Below, piece after piece: positions 11,309 through 23,129 of a stretch of DNA of 64,000 nucleotides. A program made the position numbers and the translations under genes. This DNA is from Brachypodium distachyon (taxonomy: Eukaryota; Streptophyta; Magnoliopsida; Poales; Poaceae), in the NCBI RefSeq assembly GCF_000005505.3, contig NC_016132.3:21566501-21630500 (forward strand), read 5' to 3'. Every line of letters starts with the position of its first letter. The first letter of the stretch is position 1. The notes beneath the pieces are model-generated. The model did not search any database. It saw nothing but the letters and a program-made list of their open reading frames with translations, and was not told the DNA's origin.

Positions 11309-12600
11309 CGTTGAAACTAGAGTATAACACCTAAAAAAGCAAGAACGAGTCAGATAAACCGAACATATATGCTACACAAGGAGGTACATGTACGCAAACG
11401 GTATAAAAACACTAAAAATTAATCATTTCTCTTACTATGGGGTCTGAGGGACAAAGAAGATAAATGAATCAAAGGACTGGAACCGATGGAACTATGATAA
11501 AGAATCTCTTTCAATAATCAAAGGATTCGGATGAAAGCTGTCATGTATACAGATCCATGCCAATTAAGTAGGTATAAAAAAAATACTCCCTCTGTTCCTA
11601 AATACTTGTCGCTGTTCCTAAATACTTGTTGCACTAAAACAGCGACAAGTATTTAGGAACTGAGGTAGTAGTAAACATGAGTGCCTCTACCATCTTAGAT
11701 TCAGGCCTTCACTATAAACTAGAGCAACTCCAGCAGCTGCCCTACCCAATGACCCAAACTCCCAGCGTTCCACAAAACAACTCACATAGATTTTCTGGTT
11801 TGTTCCATAATATACCTCGTTTTTCTCTTGGCTCCCACACACGTCCAATAACAGTTCACATCTATTTAGTACTAATCCAATATGAGTGGTCAGGCATTAG
11901 AAATCGAGAGCTGCTTTGTTCCAAGTGCACAAATCTATATGAGGTGTTTTTTGGAATGTAGGGAGTAGTTTTGAGCAAAAAAGAAAAAGGATCCATCAGC
12001 TTCCCGATCCTACTACGACTCCCCAAATTCAGCCGCTCCTCAAATCCCTTCCGGGATCCTCCAAACTCGGCCGGCAGCTCGGGGCTCCCCATCCCCCTAG
12101 TAAGGACTCCAACGAAAACACCTCCCGCCAAGGTATACTCTGCCTTCCCCTCTCTCTGGCTCGCGCTCCCGCTGCCCCCGGACTAGACGCAGCTACACGA
12201 ACCGGGCCGCCGCTGCTCGACGAGGGACGAGAAAGGGAGAACAGGAGGAGGTAGAGAGTGAGATGTCGAGCACGGCGGCGAACCGGATCCGGCTCACAGC
12301 GTCCAGGGGAGCCCGTCGGCGGCAACGGCGGTGGTTGATGCGTCCAAGGACGGGACTAGAACAATTCCTACCAAACAAACGTAGATATTCGAAAGAATAG
12401 CACAGATTTTCAACTTATCACAAAATCTTGTCCCCCTTTCTAACCTAAAATTGAATGAGAATCGTTACACATATAGGTAAAATGATGAGATCTGTGCCAA
12501 GCCTTTACCTCGACTCTGGTCTCTGGACGGAAGAAGAGGACGATGCGAGGGCGGCAGCGGAGGTGGATCGTGCGTGCTAGGGTTTTGACAGAATGAGGCG
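11309..12600 (-). other. probable 5' leader of the P2 gene, with a long intron
   Basis: The 5' UTR continues to 11330, where a TTTTTTAG acceptor begins a likely intron. A fitting donor (GAG|GTAAAGG) lies at 12507-12508, bordering a pyrimidine-rich leader exon (12509 to about 12590). The intron would be about 1.2 kb and holds a Stowaway MITE (11586-11668) and a GC-rich block (12030-12360) in which no gene was recognised. Intron pairing is inferred from splice-site fit only. Confidence 0.5.
11586..11668. mobile_element. Stowaway-type MITE with an internal duplication
   Basis: 83 bp flanked by TA; ends CTCCCTCTGTTCCTAAATAC and the inverted copy GTATTTAGGAACTGAGGTAG. The unit GCTGTTCCTAAATACTTGT partly repeats the left end, so one arm has been locally duplicated. 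Confidence 0.85.
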
Positions 12601-12810
12601 AAACCTTTCGGTAGCTGCCAATCGGACAGATATGGGTAAATGGGGAATGGGTCGTCCGAGCAGCCCACAGGCCACAATTCACAGCCTACGACGGTCCAGA
12701 AGCACATAGAGCATTGAGCCCCTACTAACAGCAGGACAGATGGTCAATATCTGTTTTCTAGATCCAGCTAAATGTTAGGCTTTATCATGTTACGGGCCCT
12801 AGCGGGCCCA
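12578..12810 (-). promoter_or_regulatory. P2 promoter: telo-box and site II motifs
   Basis: A telo-box (AAACCCTA on the minus strand, 12578-12585) lies at the start of the inferred leader exon. Site II type motifs TGGGCT (12662-12667) and TGGGCCC (12804-12810) lie upstream. This telo-box plus site II combination is characteristic of plant ribosomal-protein and other growth-related promoters, and supports assigning this leader to the P2 gene. Confidence 0.6.
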
Positions 12811-15800
12811 ATATGACTGATAGCCTGAGTCGCGCTGACACTTCGCCTTGTTAGTATTTCTTTTTTTAATTCTAGTGCATATATTTGCATCCGTGAGTAT
12901 CCGTCCCTGCCCTCCTTTTGGCAAAACAAATTCAGCGCAATCATACTTCACCTGCTATGTAAAGAAGGTTCCCATTAAAGAGTGCTAGTATTAACAAATG
13001 GCTAACGGTTTGTCAACCTCAACAACGGAACAAAAGCACATGGTAGCATAACCATGTTCGGTCCCATGATGGGCGCAGTACATAACGCACGTTGCCTAAA
13101 CGAAATCATGACTCAAGCTGATGGGCAAGACCAGAAAAGAGCGAAGTTGCCAATTAAACTACCACCCATTTCGATGAAATCATGTGGCACTTGGCAGGAA
13201 AGAGCGAAGACCAGAAATGTGCTTGCACTAGAGGGCTGAGCAGGGCACGTCGCAATGTCGCATTGCTCCTCCGTCGATGGATTCCGGGATCCGTCGGTCG
13301 ATTTCGCGTGCGATCGAGCTTCCAACACGGCCACACGCCCAAGCCCACGCGCCCCGTTCCTCGGCTAGGAAAAAAAAATCTACCTGTTCCGGCACGATAT
13401 GCGGCCAGAAGAAACAACCAAAATGGCGAGTGCACTGGCAGCACCGCGTCCGCGTCCGCGTCGCGTTGTTTGTTTCTTTGCTGCCTGCGCCGCTCTGCTC
13501 GGCTAGTGGCCGGGGCAGCACCGATTGGCTGTTTCCTGCCGCGCGCGCGTGCGCCCCCTGCTTGGATCTAGCTCGCGCACATGGGCTACGGTTTGTTTGG
13601 CATGTGTGCATCAGGTGCACGACGACGGCGATGTTAAACCCCGGCTATTATTCACGCGGTAGTTTTTTTTTTGACAGTTTATTCACACGGTAGTTGGCGA
13701 TCGGACTGAGTGGATTTTAATTTGGGCCGGGAGACGCGCCGGTATGTACGTGTGGCCGGCCACCGTCTGGGGGCGATGCGACCATGGATGGCATGGGTGG
13801 CTGTTACGCGCTCCTGCCGACCAGACGGCCGGTCCTGATTTTGGCGTGGATACGATGCGAGCGATGGGACTCTCGCCGTTCCGTCGTGTTGCTGAAAGCT
13901 GCGCTTGTTCGGCTATCACGTCACGTGCCAACTGCGCGCCCTCGAAATGATCTCGGGCAGAAGGAGTATGTGGCACAAGTCCCCCGCTGCTTAGGTTATC
14001 CACGTGGAAGAAAAAGGGCCAGCAAAAATGAGATAAATTACAAACAGGTCTTCGATTCGAAGCAAACACACGTCTGAGCAGCGCACGCGGGGTGGCATGT
14101 TATGTTATCCTCGGGAAAAGGAAGGGTCGGCTCTCTCTCGGCTACGCAATGAGGAAGCAGGACATGGCCAGGTCTGGCTCGAATGAAAGAGACCTTCATC
14201 GGCGCCAGTTTTGTTTGGCGGATCGCTCGCACTGGTCAGGGAATGACGATCCTTATGTTGGGCACTTTTTTTTTGACGTGTTATGTTTTTTTCGAGAGAG
14301 AGGATTTTCACGTGTTGTGTGGGATAGTTGGGTTGTGGTTGTCATGAAATCGCCTGAGTCTCACTGGGTCCTCCAGAAGGTTAATGTAGTTCCCTCAAAA
14401 AAAAGAAGAATGTTCATGTAGTCCTTGAGAGCAAATGAGCAATGCGACCACCGTAACAGCCGGCCGATTGGAGCTTGAAGGGACAGAGTCATTGGATCAA
14501 ATAGTAATGTCCAAAGGAATTATTTAGGGTTAATTTGATATATGCAATTTTTGTGATTTTAAAAATATTTATCTTTCAAAAATGCCATTGCAAATCTACA
14601 GAATTTTCAAAAAAAAATAGCACTACAATTGGTTGAAAGATGTCACTGCAATTTTGACGATTTCGAAAATACCATTGTAAGAATTGTCATTGCAAATCTG
14701 CAGATTCTTCAAAAAATGTCACTACAATGAGTCAAAAGACGCCACAAAGGATGAGAATTGCAACGGCATATCTCGAAATCGACAAAATTACAATGGCATA
14801 TATCGAACCAACCCAATTATTTATGGAATTGATGGAAGGAGATTGGGAGACAGTTGCAAGAACGAAAGCGAGAAGAGACAAAGATGAGAGAGGAAAGTTC
14901 CAAGGAAACAAAATCGAAAATCAGTGATCTCGCCGATTCTACTATGCATCGATGTTAATTTGGTTAGTGCGTGCATGTGCAGTGCAGTTAGCTTGCGTTG
15001 GAAATGCTATGAAACCCAGTGGGAATCTTGTACTATGGAGCATGCATGCGCCGTGTGTTTTAGTTATTGTTAATCACCTTCTACATTGCTCGTGTGAGAT
15101 GGCATCCGGCACTATCGTACCTGCTAGTTTTGTCCGTTATATTAGCGGGTAGCAGCTCGACAGTGCTGCGTACCATAGTAAACTAATGAAACCATCTCGT
15201 TCCCCAGGAAATACTAAGAAAACTCTGACAGATCTATGCAAGATTCTCTCTTTCTAAAAGCTAATTTCAGAGAGCACGTTTGTATATAGTAATTAGTACT
15301 AGGCTGACCATTCATGTGTACTTAGCACTAGGAGCGTGTCGACCAACCAGGCAACTCCAGCCTGAACTCATCAGGAATGCATAAGGCCAAAAGCGTCTCC
15401 AGTGCAAAAGTCCACACAAGCGCCATGTTTTTTAAAATTGAACTAAAACCACGACAAGAGTTCATAGAACGGAGGAAGTACTAATTCTAGAGACATTCAA
15501 TAATTCACATAAGTAAAGGATTTTATATCCATGCTAACTTTTGAGGTAACAATAGATCCAAAACAAACAAAATGGTTTGGATTTTGGCCATAGCGTACAC
15601 TTTTAAGCAACCCATTGGAGATGGTCTAGGTCCTTTGCAAATGCCTAAATGTATGTTCACCCACTTGGATATGTTTCTTTCTGCCAATGTTGTACTTGTA
15701 TAGAACACATACAATTGTTCGTCGCAAAAAAGAAGGAAAGAAAAAAAAACTTGTATTTTTGCACCAAAACTTGCAAGTGCACATATCATAGCATTGTAAA

Positions 15801-17219
15801 CATTTATAATTACGTTTCAAATATCTCCATATTTTATTTAGGTTGAGAAAGTGGTCGAAGAATAATCTCATCTCAATTTAATTGCCAACATTGTTCCACG
15901 GAGCATGTGTGTTGCTTCTCTGATAAACAGGGGAAAATACGGTAAATGGACCGGCCGAGCGGGAATATCTACTCACTTCTACCTGATTTTTTTGTCTCAA
16001 ATATTAGACACATGTCTAAATTTTTATATCAATATCCAACTATCATCATTTCAAAGCCATTCGATACATGCTCCTTTTGTTTCTTAATGTCTAAACATTT
16101 AGGTTTCGAAACCAATCGATGTGCCCCTAACTGCACAGATCGAGGTACGCATGAGTAGACATGACGAATAAACTCTCTCCATCTCATTCTTGTCATTGTT
16201 TTAATTCAAAAAATTATGGGAGAGAGGAAATATTATACATGATACTTTGGCGCCTTTCCCTACCAGAGAAAACGTGCTCCCTAGCCCCTAGCTACCTGTA
16301 TGAAAAAGGAAACTTGGTGCCGGGATAAATGAATTGGACAAAGGCGAACGATTACGGCACATGCATGGCCATCACACAGCAGCTATTCGTTGGCAAGCAT
16401 CCGGAAGAATGGTCTCGTACATGGTACTTGAAAGGTATGATCCAACACTGGCAGTCCCACGAGGCCCCCGGCACATGTGCATTGCTCCCCTCAGAACTCA
16501 TTGTGCTCTTCCGACCTCATCCAAGAACCCCCGCGGAAACAAAGCAGACCCCTCTTTAAAATCACCATGGAGAAGGGCTGTGTGTTCTGTCTGTTTGGTT
16601 TATACTCTTTACTAGTGTTCATATAGAAGTTGCTGTAAAAAAAAGTGTTCATAAAAAGCTCTAAGGAGTTAATTTATCATCTGATACACATCACTCGTCT
16701 GTTTATGCTCTGGCGACACACGGAAAGCTCTGCCCCTGCTTAATATGCACTTAATTCAGTGAGTATCGAACAAGTTAGAGTACATTTTGTTATCCAACTG
16801 GATGGCCGACCACCTTGCAATAATTGATGTTGACCATATGAAAAGAGGCGACGGCGCGTAAAGAACATCTGTTCTGTATGACTTTGAATCTGCAATTTTC
16901 GCAAGAATGGCATCGCAGGGAGGAAATTCGGCTGGCGGCTGCTCGCTTGGCCCAAGTAGCAAACGATTAAGGAAGGAAGGGTCGCTTTTAGCCAGCCTAA
17001 TCCGCTCTATTATGATATACATATCGGGGTGGGTCTCCAGTGGAGGCCAAAGAACCCAGCGCACTCACCAAACTGGGTGCTGGCTGGTCTTGAGTAGATT
17101 ACAGCAACTTTGCGTGCGCATGATCTCATCCAATGTGCGCGCGCGGCCTCAAAGCAAGAGGAAACCGAATAGGAATAGATCCCCCTGCGCGCGTGTGGCG
17201 ACGGCGACGTTCGATTAAG
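12811..17219. other. long intergenic stretch, no gene recognised
   Basis: 13180-13690 and 13740-14000 are GC-rich with overlapping open frames on both strands and no family signature. 14520-14910 is A-rich with an imperfect internal repeat. The eroded end of a Stowaway-like MITE (GGAGGAAGTA) occurs near 15470. Otherwise I see nothing that can be supported. Confidence 0.4.
14582..14745. repeat. imperfect direct repeat, about 105-bp period
   Basis: Two related copies around 14582-14650 and 14685-14745 share CATTGCAAATCTRCAG, a run of T/C-A, then CACTACAAT and GTCAMAAGA-like text. Sequence on either side continues the theme (CAATTTTGACGATTTCG). Origin unknown; possibly a decayed transposon. Confidence 0.45.
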
Positions 17220-18809
17220 TTAACCTGGCGGGCATTCCTGGCCGCCCACGTGTTCTCGCCGCCTGCGCACTCTGACAGGCAGCCCCCCGGCGAACGTGGC
17301 CGTGAGCCCCGGCGCGAACTTGGGCCGGCGCGAGCTCCGGCCCACCGCCTCGATGTCGAACCTCTGGACGACGGCGACGATGGCGGCCTTCATCTCCATG
17401 ATGGCCAGCTCCTTGCCAATGCAGACGCGCACGCCGCCCTGGAACACCGGGTACCGGTACGGGCTCTCCGGCACGAACCGCCCGCCGCGGAGCCACCTCT
17501 CGGGCCGGAACTCGGCGCAGTCGGACCCCCAGACGGACTCCATCCGGCCCATGGCGTAGGCGTGGTAGGTCACCCGGGTGCCCCTGGCCACGAACGTGCC
17601 GTCCGGGAGCGTGTCGTCGCCCGCCGCGAACTTGGAGTCGAACTGCACCGGCGGGAACAGCCGCATGCACTCGTACAGCGCCGTGTGCACGTAGTGCATG
17701 TCCTTGAGCTTCTCCGGGGTGGCGATCGTCAAGGGGTTGTCTTCTTTGGTGACGCGGGAGACTTCGTCCCGGATGGCGTCGGCGACCCGTGGGTGGTCGG
17801 AGAGGAGCAGGAAGAAAGCCGTGAGAGCCGAGGCGACGGTGTCGCGGCCGGCCAGCATGAAGCTGACGACGATGTCGCGGAGGTACTTGTCGTCGTTGAT
17901 GGAGCCCATGAAGCGGGACAGGAGGTCGTCGCCGCCGCCCGAGCTGGCGAGCTTGCGGCGCTGCCGGATGACCTCAGCCGCGAGGGCGTCCACGAGGCCG
18001 ATCGCGTCGCGGAGCTCCCGCTCCTCCCCGACGTTCAGCAGCCGCTTGAGCTTCCAGAGCACGTGCATGGGCGCCGCGGCGCGCCGCGCGGACAGCATGG
18101 ACGCCGCGTCGAAGGCGTCCGCGAACGCTGACATTGGCAGCGACAGCTCGAGGCATCCCGGGTCGAGCCCGAAGGAGATCTTGCAGATGCAGTCGAACGC
18201 GAAGCGCCGGAACACGTCCTGCAGGTCCAGCAGCTTCGAAGCAGAGGAAGAAGCAGAGCCGTGGAGCAGAGGAATGAGGCGGCAGCGCAGCTCGGAAGCC
18301 ACGACGTTGGCCGCGAAGGCGCGGATGGCAGGGGAAGCGAGCTCTGCCGCGGCGAGCTTGCGCTGGAAGAGCCAGGCGTCGCCGTCGACGTTGAAGATGC
18401 CGCGGCCGAGGAAGTCGGCGAGGATGGCGGAGAAGGGCGCGCCCTTGGGGTAGTTGTCGAAGCGCGCGCGCAGCATGTGCTCCACGGTGGGCGGGTTGGC
18501 GGTGAGCACGTTGCCGAGGACGTGCACGTGCACGGTGCGCCCAGGCACGGCGCGCAGCAGGTGCGCGTACCAGTCGCAGAGGTTGTCGAACTCCCCCGCC
18601 CACGACGCCGACAGGTAACACTCGCACACGGCGCACGCGCACCACCAGGGGGGCCGCCGCAGCCGCAGCGACCCCAGGAGCACGGCCAGGGCCAGCGTGA
18701 ACGCCGCGGAGGCGAAGAACACGGCGGCCACCTGCGGCTGCAGCGAGCTCGCCAGGGCGTGCGCCGCGACGTGTAACGTGCAGCTCGCATCTGCTGCGCC
18801 CGCGCCCAT
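17220..18809 (-). CDS. cytochrome P450, CYP94C type
   Basis: Intronless 529-aa ORF. An N-terminal hydrophobic anchor (about residues 27-50) is followed by a Trp/Cys-rich CYP94 segment (PPWWCACAVCECYLSASW) and FDNYPKGAPFSAIL plus LGRGIFNVDGDAW. P450 signatures: AGRDT of the I-helix at 320-324, ExxR (ECMR) at 380-383, PERW at 436-439, and the heme loop FQGGVRVCIG at 456-465 with Cys463 as the iron ligand. LRDIVVSFMLAGRDT and FPPVQFDSKFA resemble CYP94C1, the ER enzyme that oxidises 12-OH-JA-Ile to the 12-carboxy form and so turns off jasmonate signalling; CYP94B and CYP94D are the other candidates. Lack of introns and high GC are normal for CYP94 in grasses. A TATA box stands 132 bp upstream. 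The exact substrate is inference. Confidence 0.93.
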   Translation of the reverse strand: MGAGAADASCTLHVAAHALASSLQPQVAAVFFASAAFTLALAVLLGSLRLRRPPWWCACAVCECYLSASWAGEFDNLCDWYAHLLRAVPGRTVHVHVLGNVLTANPPTVEHMLRARFDNYPKGAPFSAILADFLGRGIFNVDGDAWLFQRKLAAAELASPAIRAFAANVVASELRCRLIPLLHGSASSSASKLLDLQDVFRRFAFDCICKISFGLDPGCLELSLPMSAFADAFDAASMLSARRAAAPMHVLWKLKRLLNVGEERELRDAIGLVDALAAEVIRQRRKLASSGGGDDLLSRFMGSINDDKYLRDIVVSFMLAGRDTVASALTAFFLLLSDHPRVADAIRDEVSRVTKEDNPLTIATPEKLKDMHYVHTALYECMRLFPPVQFDSKFAAGDDTLPDGTFVARGTRVTYHAYAMGRMESVWGSDCAEFRPERWLRGGRFVPESPYRYPVFQGGVRVCIGKELAIMEMKAAIVAVVQRFDIEAVGRSSRRPKFAPGLTATFAGGLPVRVRRRREHVGGQECPPG

Positions 18810-18940
18810 GACGACGAAGGATATCGGGTTTTTACTCTATAGCTAAGCTAGCCGAGCTCCTTTCGCGCGCGTGCGTGCGTCTGAGGTGAACTCTGGCTGA
18901 GCGTTGTGCTCGGCGCTGTGGCTTTCTCCGCGCGCACCGT

Positions 18941-19141
18941 TTTATATACAGGACATGGAACGTGTTGTAACCGTTATAAATTGTACGAAGAGCTGTGAGC
19001 TGCAATAGACAATGATCGGTACTACGTGACAGGATTCGTACTCTTTGTTTACAGGGAGCATCTGCTTCTGCCAATTCTAAATTTTTGAACGTTGTTTCTG
19101 TCCGATGATTAACTGGGTCTGGGCTGGGCTGTACACACGTT
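18941..19141 (-). promoter_or_regulatory. CYP94C-type promoter: TATA box and CACGT-core elements
   Basis: TATATAAA on the minus strand (18941-18948). Upstream are three bHLH-type sites: AACGTG/CACGTT at 18959-18964 and 19136-19141, and TACGTG at 19023-19028. These cores are bound by MYC2-like factors in jasmonate-responsive promoters, which would fit a JA catabolic gene; regulation is inferred from motifs alone. Confidence 0.5.
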
Positions 19142-19390
19142 TTAGATTCTGTCAACTTTAAGTTAACGACGTGCGATTCAACTGTCGCTCACAACTTTTT
19201 ATGCGGTCATAGGACTGATTCGCAGCCTACCGATTTAAGAAACAGCAAACCTGCTCTGGCTGCTCATAGTGTGGTTAGTTTTGACGTCTCTGTTTTTTTT
19301 TGCGAGTAATGGATTTGACCTCTTAATTGCTTTAACCTTTATGCACGTTCTCTCTTTACTCATTTCTTCAGCCTTTGATTTGTTCTAATT

Positions 19391-19690
19391 CTTTTTTTAA
19401 GTCAAAAAAGGATATATTGATAGATCAACCATTACATCTTGGACAACCACTTCCACCACACTCGGCGGAGCAGAACCCGGACACACAAACGTGCGATTCT
19501 CCATACGAGCTAGATTAGCAAGCGTATGACTAGCATGATTTTGAGATCTATCCTTTTTTACAAAAGAAACAAGTCGACCGTGCGACACAAGCAACCGAAT
19601 CTCATCAACTAAATGAGCAAGCAAAGATCGGTCCTTCTCCTTCCCCATACCTGCCTCCATGACCGCAGTATAGCCGGTTTGGAGCACTTA
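19391..19690 (-). pseudogene. LINE (L1-type) 3' end with RNase H-like domain, 5' truncated
   Basis: The minus-strand frame 19397-19687 encodes the C-terminal part of the RNase H-like domain of plant non-LTR retrotransposons (DEIRLLVSHGRLVSFVK, DRSQNHASHTLANLAR). It ends near an A-rich tract at 19391-19402 on the minus strand, as expected of a 3' tail. Everything upstream (endonuclease, RT) is missing, consistent with 5' truncation during target-primed reverse transcription. Confidence 0.7.
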
Positions 19691-19699
19691 GTATGCAGC

Positions 19700-20694
19700 C
19701 TATCATGTAGGGGAGTACATTTTTTGTAAAAAGATTGATGGCATAGACACAAAATTTATCTATTATGCCACAAAGTTCTAACTCAAATGTGATATGTTCT
19801 CTGAGGAACAAAAAGGAGAATTTATGTCTGAACAGCAAAAAAAGATATTGATATGCAGATGGAATTTGGTTTTCAGATTCATGCACAATAGATTAATCTT
19901 TGTGTTGTCTATTCTGTGCATCTCTTCTTTCTTTTTTTTAGAAAATTTGTGCTTTTTTTTACGCTTCACTCGACTAGATTGAACCTATATGCACCAAAAG
20001 GTTTTTTTTTTGCGACGAATAGGGGTGTTTTATTAGATCGGAATAATGTTCTTACAATCATTTTATACTCCGTTATAGTTCTTCTGCTTGTCTATGTCAT
20101 TGTAGGTTTTAGAATATGTAAAATACCGCTGAAGAATAAGGAGTTTTCACGTCAGTACTTAAGAACAGTACTTAAGAACAACACTTGTATTTTTCGTAAA
20201 TATTATTTTCGTCCCCTCTTTATATGTTCTTTTTGGTACTCTTCATCTCTCTTCTTCCTCTTCTTACATGAGGCTGCCACAATGTCTCACTCCATCATAG
20301 ATATCTCAAATCTTTACTTCTAAATCAGAGAAGGTCGTTCGCACACCTTTTGTTACACTACATGTCACATTTAGCAAAAGTATGGTTGGCATGAGATTGA
20401 ATATATATTTTGATTTCTTCTTCTTTCTAATCCAAAGCAACATACGGGTATAGCAAAAAGGGAGTGTCTATTTCTCGGTTGTCTTTGAAAATAGTCATTT
20501 CTCAGTCGACGGTCATAACGGTCCGATTAAGATTTTCTCATCACTTGTATTTCTATGAATCTTGCATGAATCTAAGTGATTAAATCAGACGATTGTAAAC
20601 ATCAACTTACAAATAGTTATTTTTTAGTCGCCTTAGAAATAAAAATACATAGACGATACATGTGTAATTGGTTTTCTGAGTCTTCCGGAGGATC
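19700..20694. other. AT-rich intergenic, no gene recognised
   Basis: Contains T-runs, a short local repeat of AGTACTTAAGAACA near 20154-20180, and around 20465-20650 MITE-like text (TATTTCTC and TTAGTCG phrases) without two clear ends. No coding signal. Confidence 0.35.
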
Positions 20695-20839
20695 TGTGTT
20701 TTCGTATCTCGTATCAAATCATCGATAAACATAGAGTAGATAGGATGCAATCTTAGATCTCAGCCCTATGTGTTTTCGTATCTCGTATCAAATCATCGAT
20801 AAACATAGAGTAGATAGGATGCAATCTTAGATCTCAGCC
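20695..20839. repeat. perfect 71-bp tandem duplication
   Basis: 20695-20765 and 20769-20839 are identical, both beginning TGTGTTTTCGTATCTCG and ending GATCTCAGCC, separated by 3 bp. Complete identity implies a recent duplication, or an assembly artefact. Confidence 0.95.
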
Positions 20840-20935
20840 GCTGAGCTGCATAGCTGGCCATCTATCTCAGGCGCTATTTTGGATCAGCCGCTGAGCTGCA
20901 TAGCTGGCCTCTATCTCAGACACTACCTTGGATCA
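20837..20935. repeat. second, diverged about 50-bp tandem duplication
   Basis: 20837-20886 and 20887-20935 are head-to-tail copies beginning GCCGCTGAGCTGCATAGCTG and ending TTGGATCA, with a 1-bp indel and several substitutions. It abuts the 71-bp duplication, so two tandem events of different age lie side by side. A further short repeat (AGAAGAGCAGACA.ACACTCA) follows at 20936-20975. Confidence 0.9.
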
Positions 20936-21190
20936 GAAGAGCAGACATACACTCAGAAGAGCAGACAGACACTCACAACCTACGACATTAGAGCAGTTGC
21001 TGAACTTGGTTGGCTCAAACTCGCGGAGTTTGGTTGAACTGAAAAAAATATTCAGTTTTGAAACACGATGCGCAGAGGAGAAACCGAATTCAGACCGAAC
21101 TTTCAAAAAAACTCATTCGCGCGTGAACAGAACTAAACATAGATATTTAACCAACTAGTTCATCATCATTGTTGCATTTATTAGAACGGA

Positions 21191-21683
21191 TTACATACAC
21201 AAAAAATAAAAATAAAAACTACTTCTCATTAAGCGATAGCTCGATGGCGGCATCGATTTGGGCCTGCTCGATGGCGGCCCGGCGAGTGTCGTCTCGGCCC
21301 AGGTGGCCTTGATGAGGCACGTGATCTCGTCGTCCTCCTCCGGCTCTGGCGGCCCATCCACCTCCTCCGACCGCCGCGGCACGGGAGCGTCGGCTCCACC
21401 GGCCAACATCGCCCGCCGCCGCCGCAATCCGCCGCTCCTCTGCGAGGAATGCCTCCCAACGGAGACGTGCGTCCACGCTGAGCTCCCGGTGGTAGTACTA
21501 CCGGAGAGCTCCCCCGCGGCGAGCTCCTCGGCTCACACGCTCGGCGGGGGTGAGGAGGGCGTCGACGGCGGTGGTCCTATTTCCCCACCACAGCGGGGAA
21601 ATAGGGTTAGGGTTAGGGTTTTTCCGTGGTGGGAAAACCGTCCAGCTGCGACAGCGCGAGGAAGACGGGGTTGAGTGGCTCAT
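21191..21683 (-). pseudogene. GC-rich ORF remnant ending in a UIM-like helix, unidentified
   Basis: Minus-strand frames with a bias toward Arg/Ala/Gly and an acidic segment (PEPEEDDEITCLIKATWAET), followed in another frame by AAIEQAQIDAAIELSLNEK and a stop at 21219. The helix resembles ubiquitin-interacting or transposon-borne C-termini, but I cannot name the family. One frameshift is needed to join the two parts, so it is probably a pseudogene or transposon fragment. The upstream part carries an 11-bp hairpin (21576-21605). Confidence 0.35.
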
Positions 21684-23008
21684 GACGGCAGCACGATGGT
21701 GGAATGCGGCGGAGGGGGTTTCGGATTTGGAACCGAAAAGTCCCCTCCAAACCGTAGATATAGGAGGGATGGAGGTGTCATTTTGGTTCTCCGAAAAGAA
21801 TTTTTCGAGCCGGCCCAGTTTTCGTTACTTGTTCAGAACATTTCTTTACCAAAACCGAAAACTGAGAGTTGCTCCTACGCTGCATACACACCTCTCCGCA
21901 GGGAAGCTTCCTGTCGCGTAGTCCCGCTGTCCGTGCAATGTGATGCTCGTGCCGAATAGAACGATCGAATCAATGCCGACCGCAGCACACTGTCAGTAAA
22001 AAAAGTTCCATCCATCCATCGAGCAAGTACTCTCTGCCATAGCACCACCTGCACGGTCATGGAAAAATGAGCTTCCAATCAGCTGACCCATCACCGTCTG
22101 TCTGTCTCACCGGGCATATCAGATCAGATCACAGCACGTACGCGAGACCGACCATTCGAGGCCAAAGGCTGCCACCCTGGCGTCCTGAGCTAGAGAACCC
22201 GGGCACCGCCCGTGCCAAGCGATGCCGGTCGACACGCCGGTAAGTGCCCGCGGGCGCGGGGGACCGGACCTCCCGCTGCCGAGGCCCATATATCACGGGA
22301 CCGCCCGCCCGCGCGCGCATAACTCGGGCACCCGATGAGCCGGAGGCGGAGGGGGACCCTGGTCCTGCGAGGTGCGCAACGTGCCGAATTGCCGAACTGC
22401 GAGGCCAGGCTGACGCGCATTTGCCATGATTCGGTGCGCTGTGTGCATGCATCGGACTTGGCTAGCTAGGCTACGCAACAACTTTACGGTATTTGGCAGT
22501 ACCGGTACGTTGGCCAGACGACCAGCAGCAAACAGTGGTGTCGCCGGGGGCACGTACTGTGCGGATAAGGATGGATGGCTGATCATCGACGGGGATCGGA
22601 AGATCTGCCGGCCGGCCGCCACGTGCGGGAAAAACACCGGGGCCCCCTGCTCGATCGCCCACGTGTCGACCCAGCAATGGATCGAGCATGGTCGACTCTG
22701 TTTTCTACCGTCGTTTGCGGTGCATGCTTTTACTATACCAGCCAGACAGGAATGGAAAAATCGCACTAGCAGACATTTGTGTGCTGCTTGCAGTTTTAGT
22801 GACGGAATGGCACACGGTTGAGGCGCTAGAAACGATTTCGATGTACAGAAGCCGCTCTGTTATTATTTTTACTAGCTATGTCACTGTGACCAGCAACAGT
22901 GAATGAAGCTGAAACAAAGCCGTGCATGACACTTTTAGATGCCGCTAGTAAATACAAGAATCCAAGATGGCTTGTGTTGTGGTTGTAAAATTAGTAGTCT
23001 GATCTTAT

Positions 23009-23129
23009 ATCCCTGTATTCCGTCGTCCAATATTAAGCGACGAAATATTACATGTATTTAGACGTTTTTTAGAAATAGATACATTCATTTTTAGGCAAAT
23101 TTGAGACAAGAATTATGAGACGGAGGGAG
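23009..23129. mobile_element. degenerate Stowaway MITE
   Basis: The right end GAGACGGAGGGAG followed by TA is typical. The left end (CCCTGTATTCCGTCGTCC after TA) is mutated. The interior CGAAATATTACATGTATTTAGACG is shared with the element at 43400-43511. Confidence 0.75.

Noticed and set aside
13180..13700. Overlapping GC-rich open frames on both strands
   Set aside because: No conserved motif, no coherent splice structure, and equal openness in several frames; treated as composition effect.
17133..18131. 332-codon plus-strand frame opposite the P450
   Set aside because: An antisense shadow caused by high GC3 in the P450 gene; no family similarity.
21600..21622. Telomere-like TTAGGG copies
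   Set aside because: Only about three imperfect copies in unique sequence; too short for an interstitial telomere.
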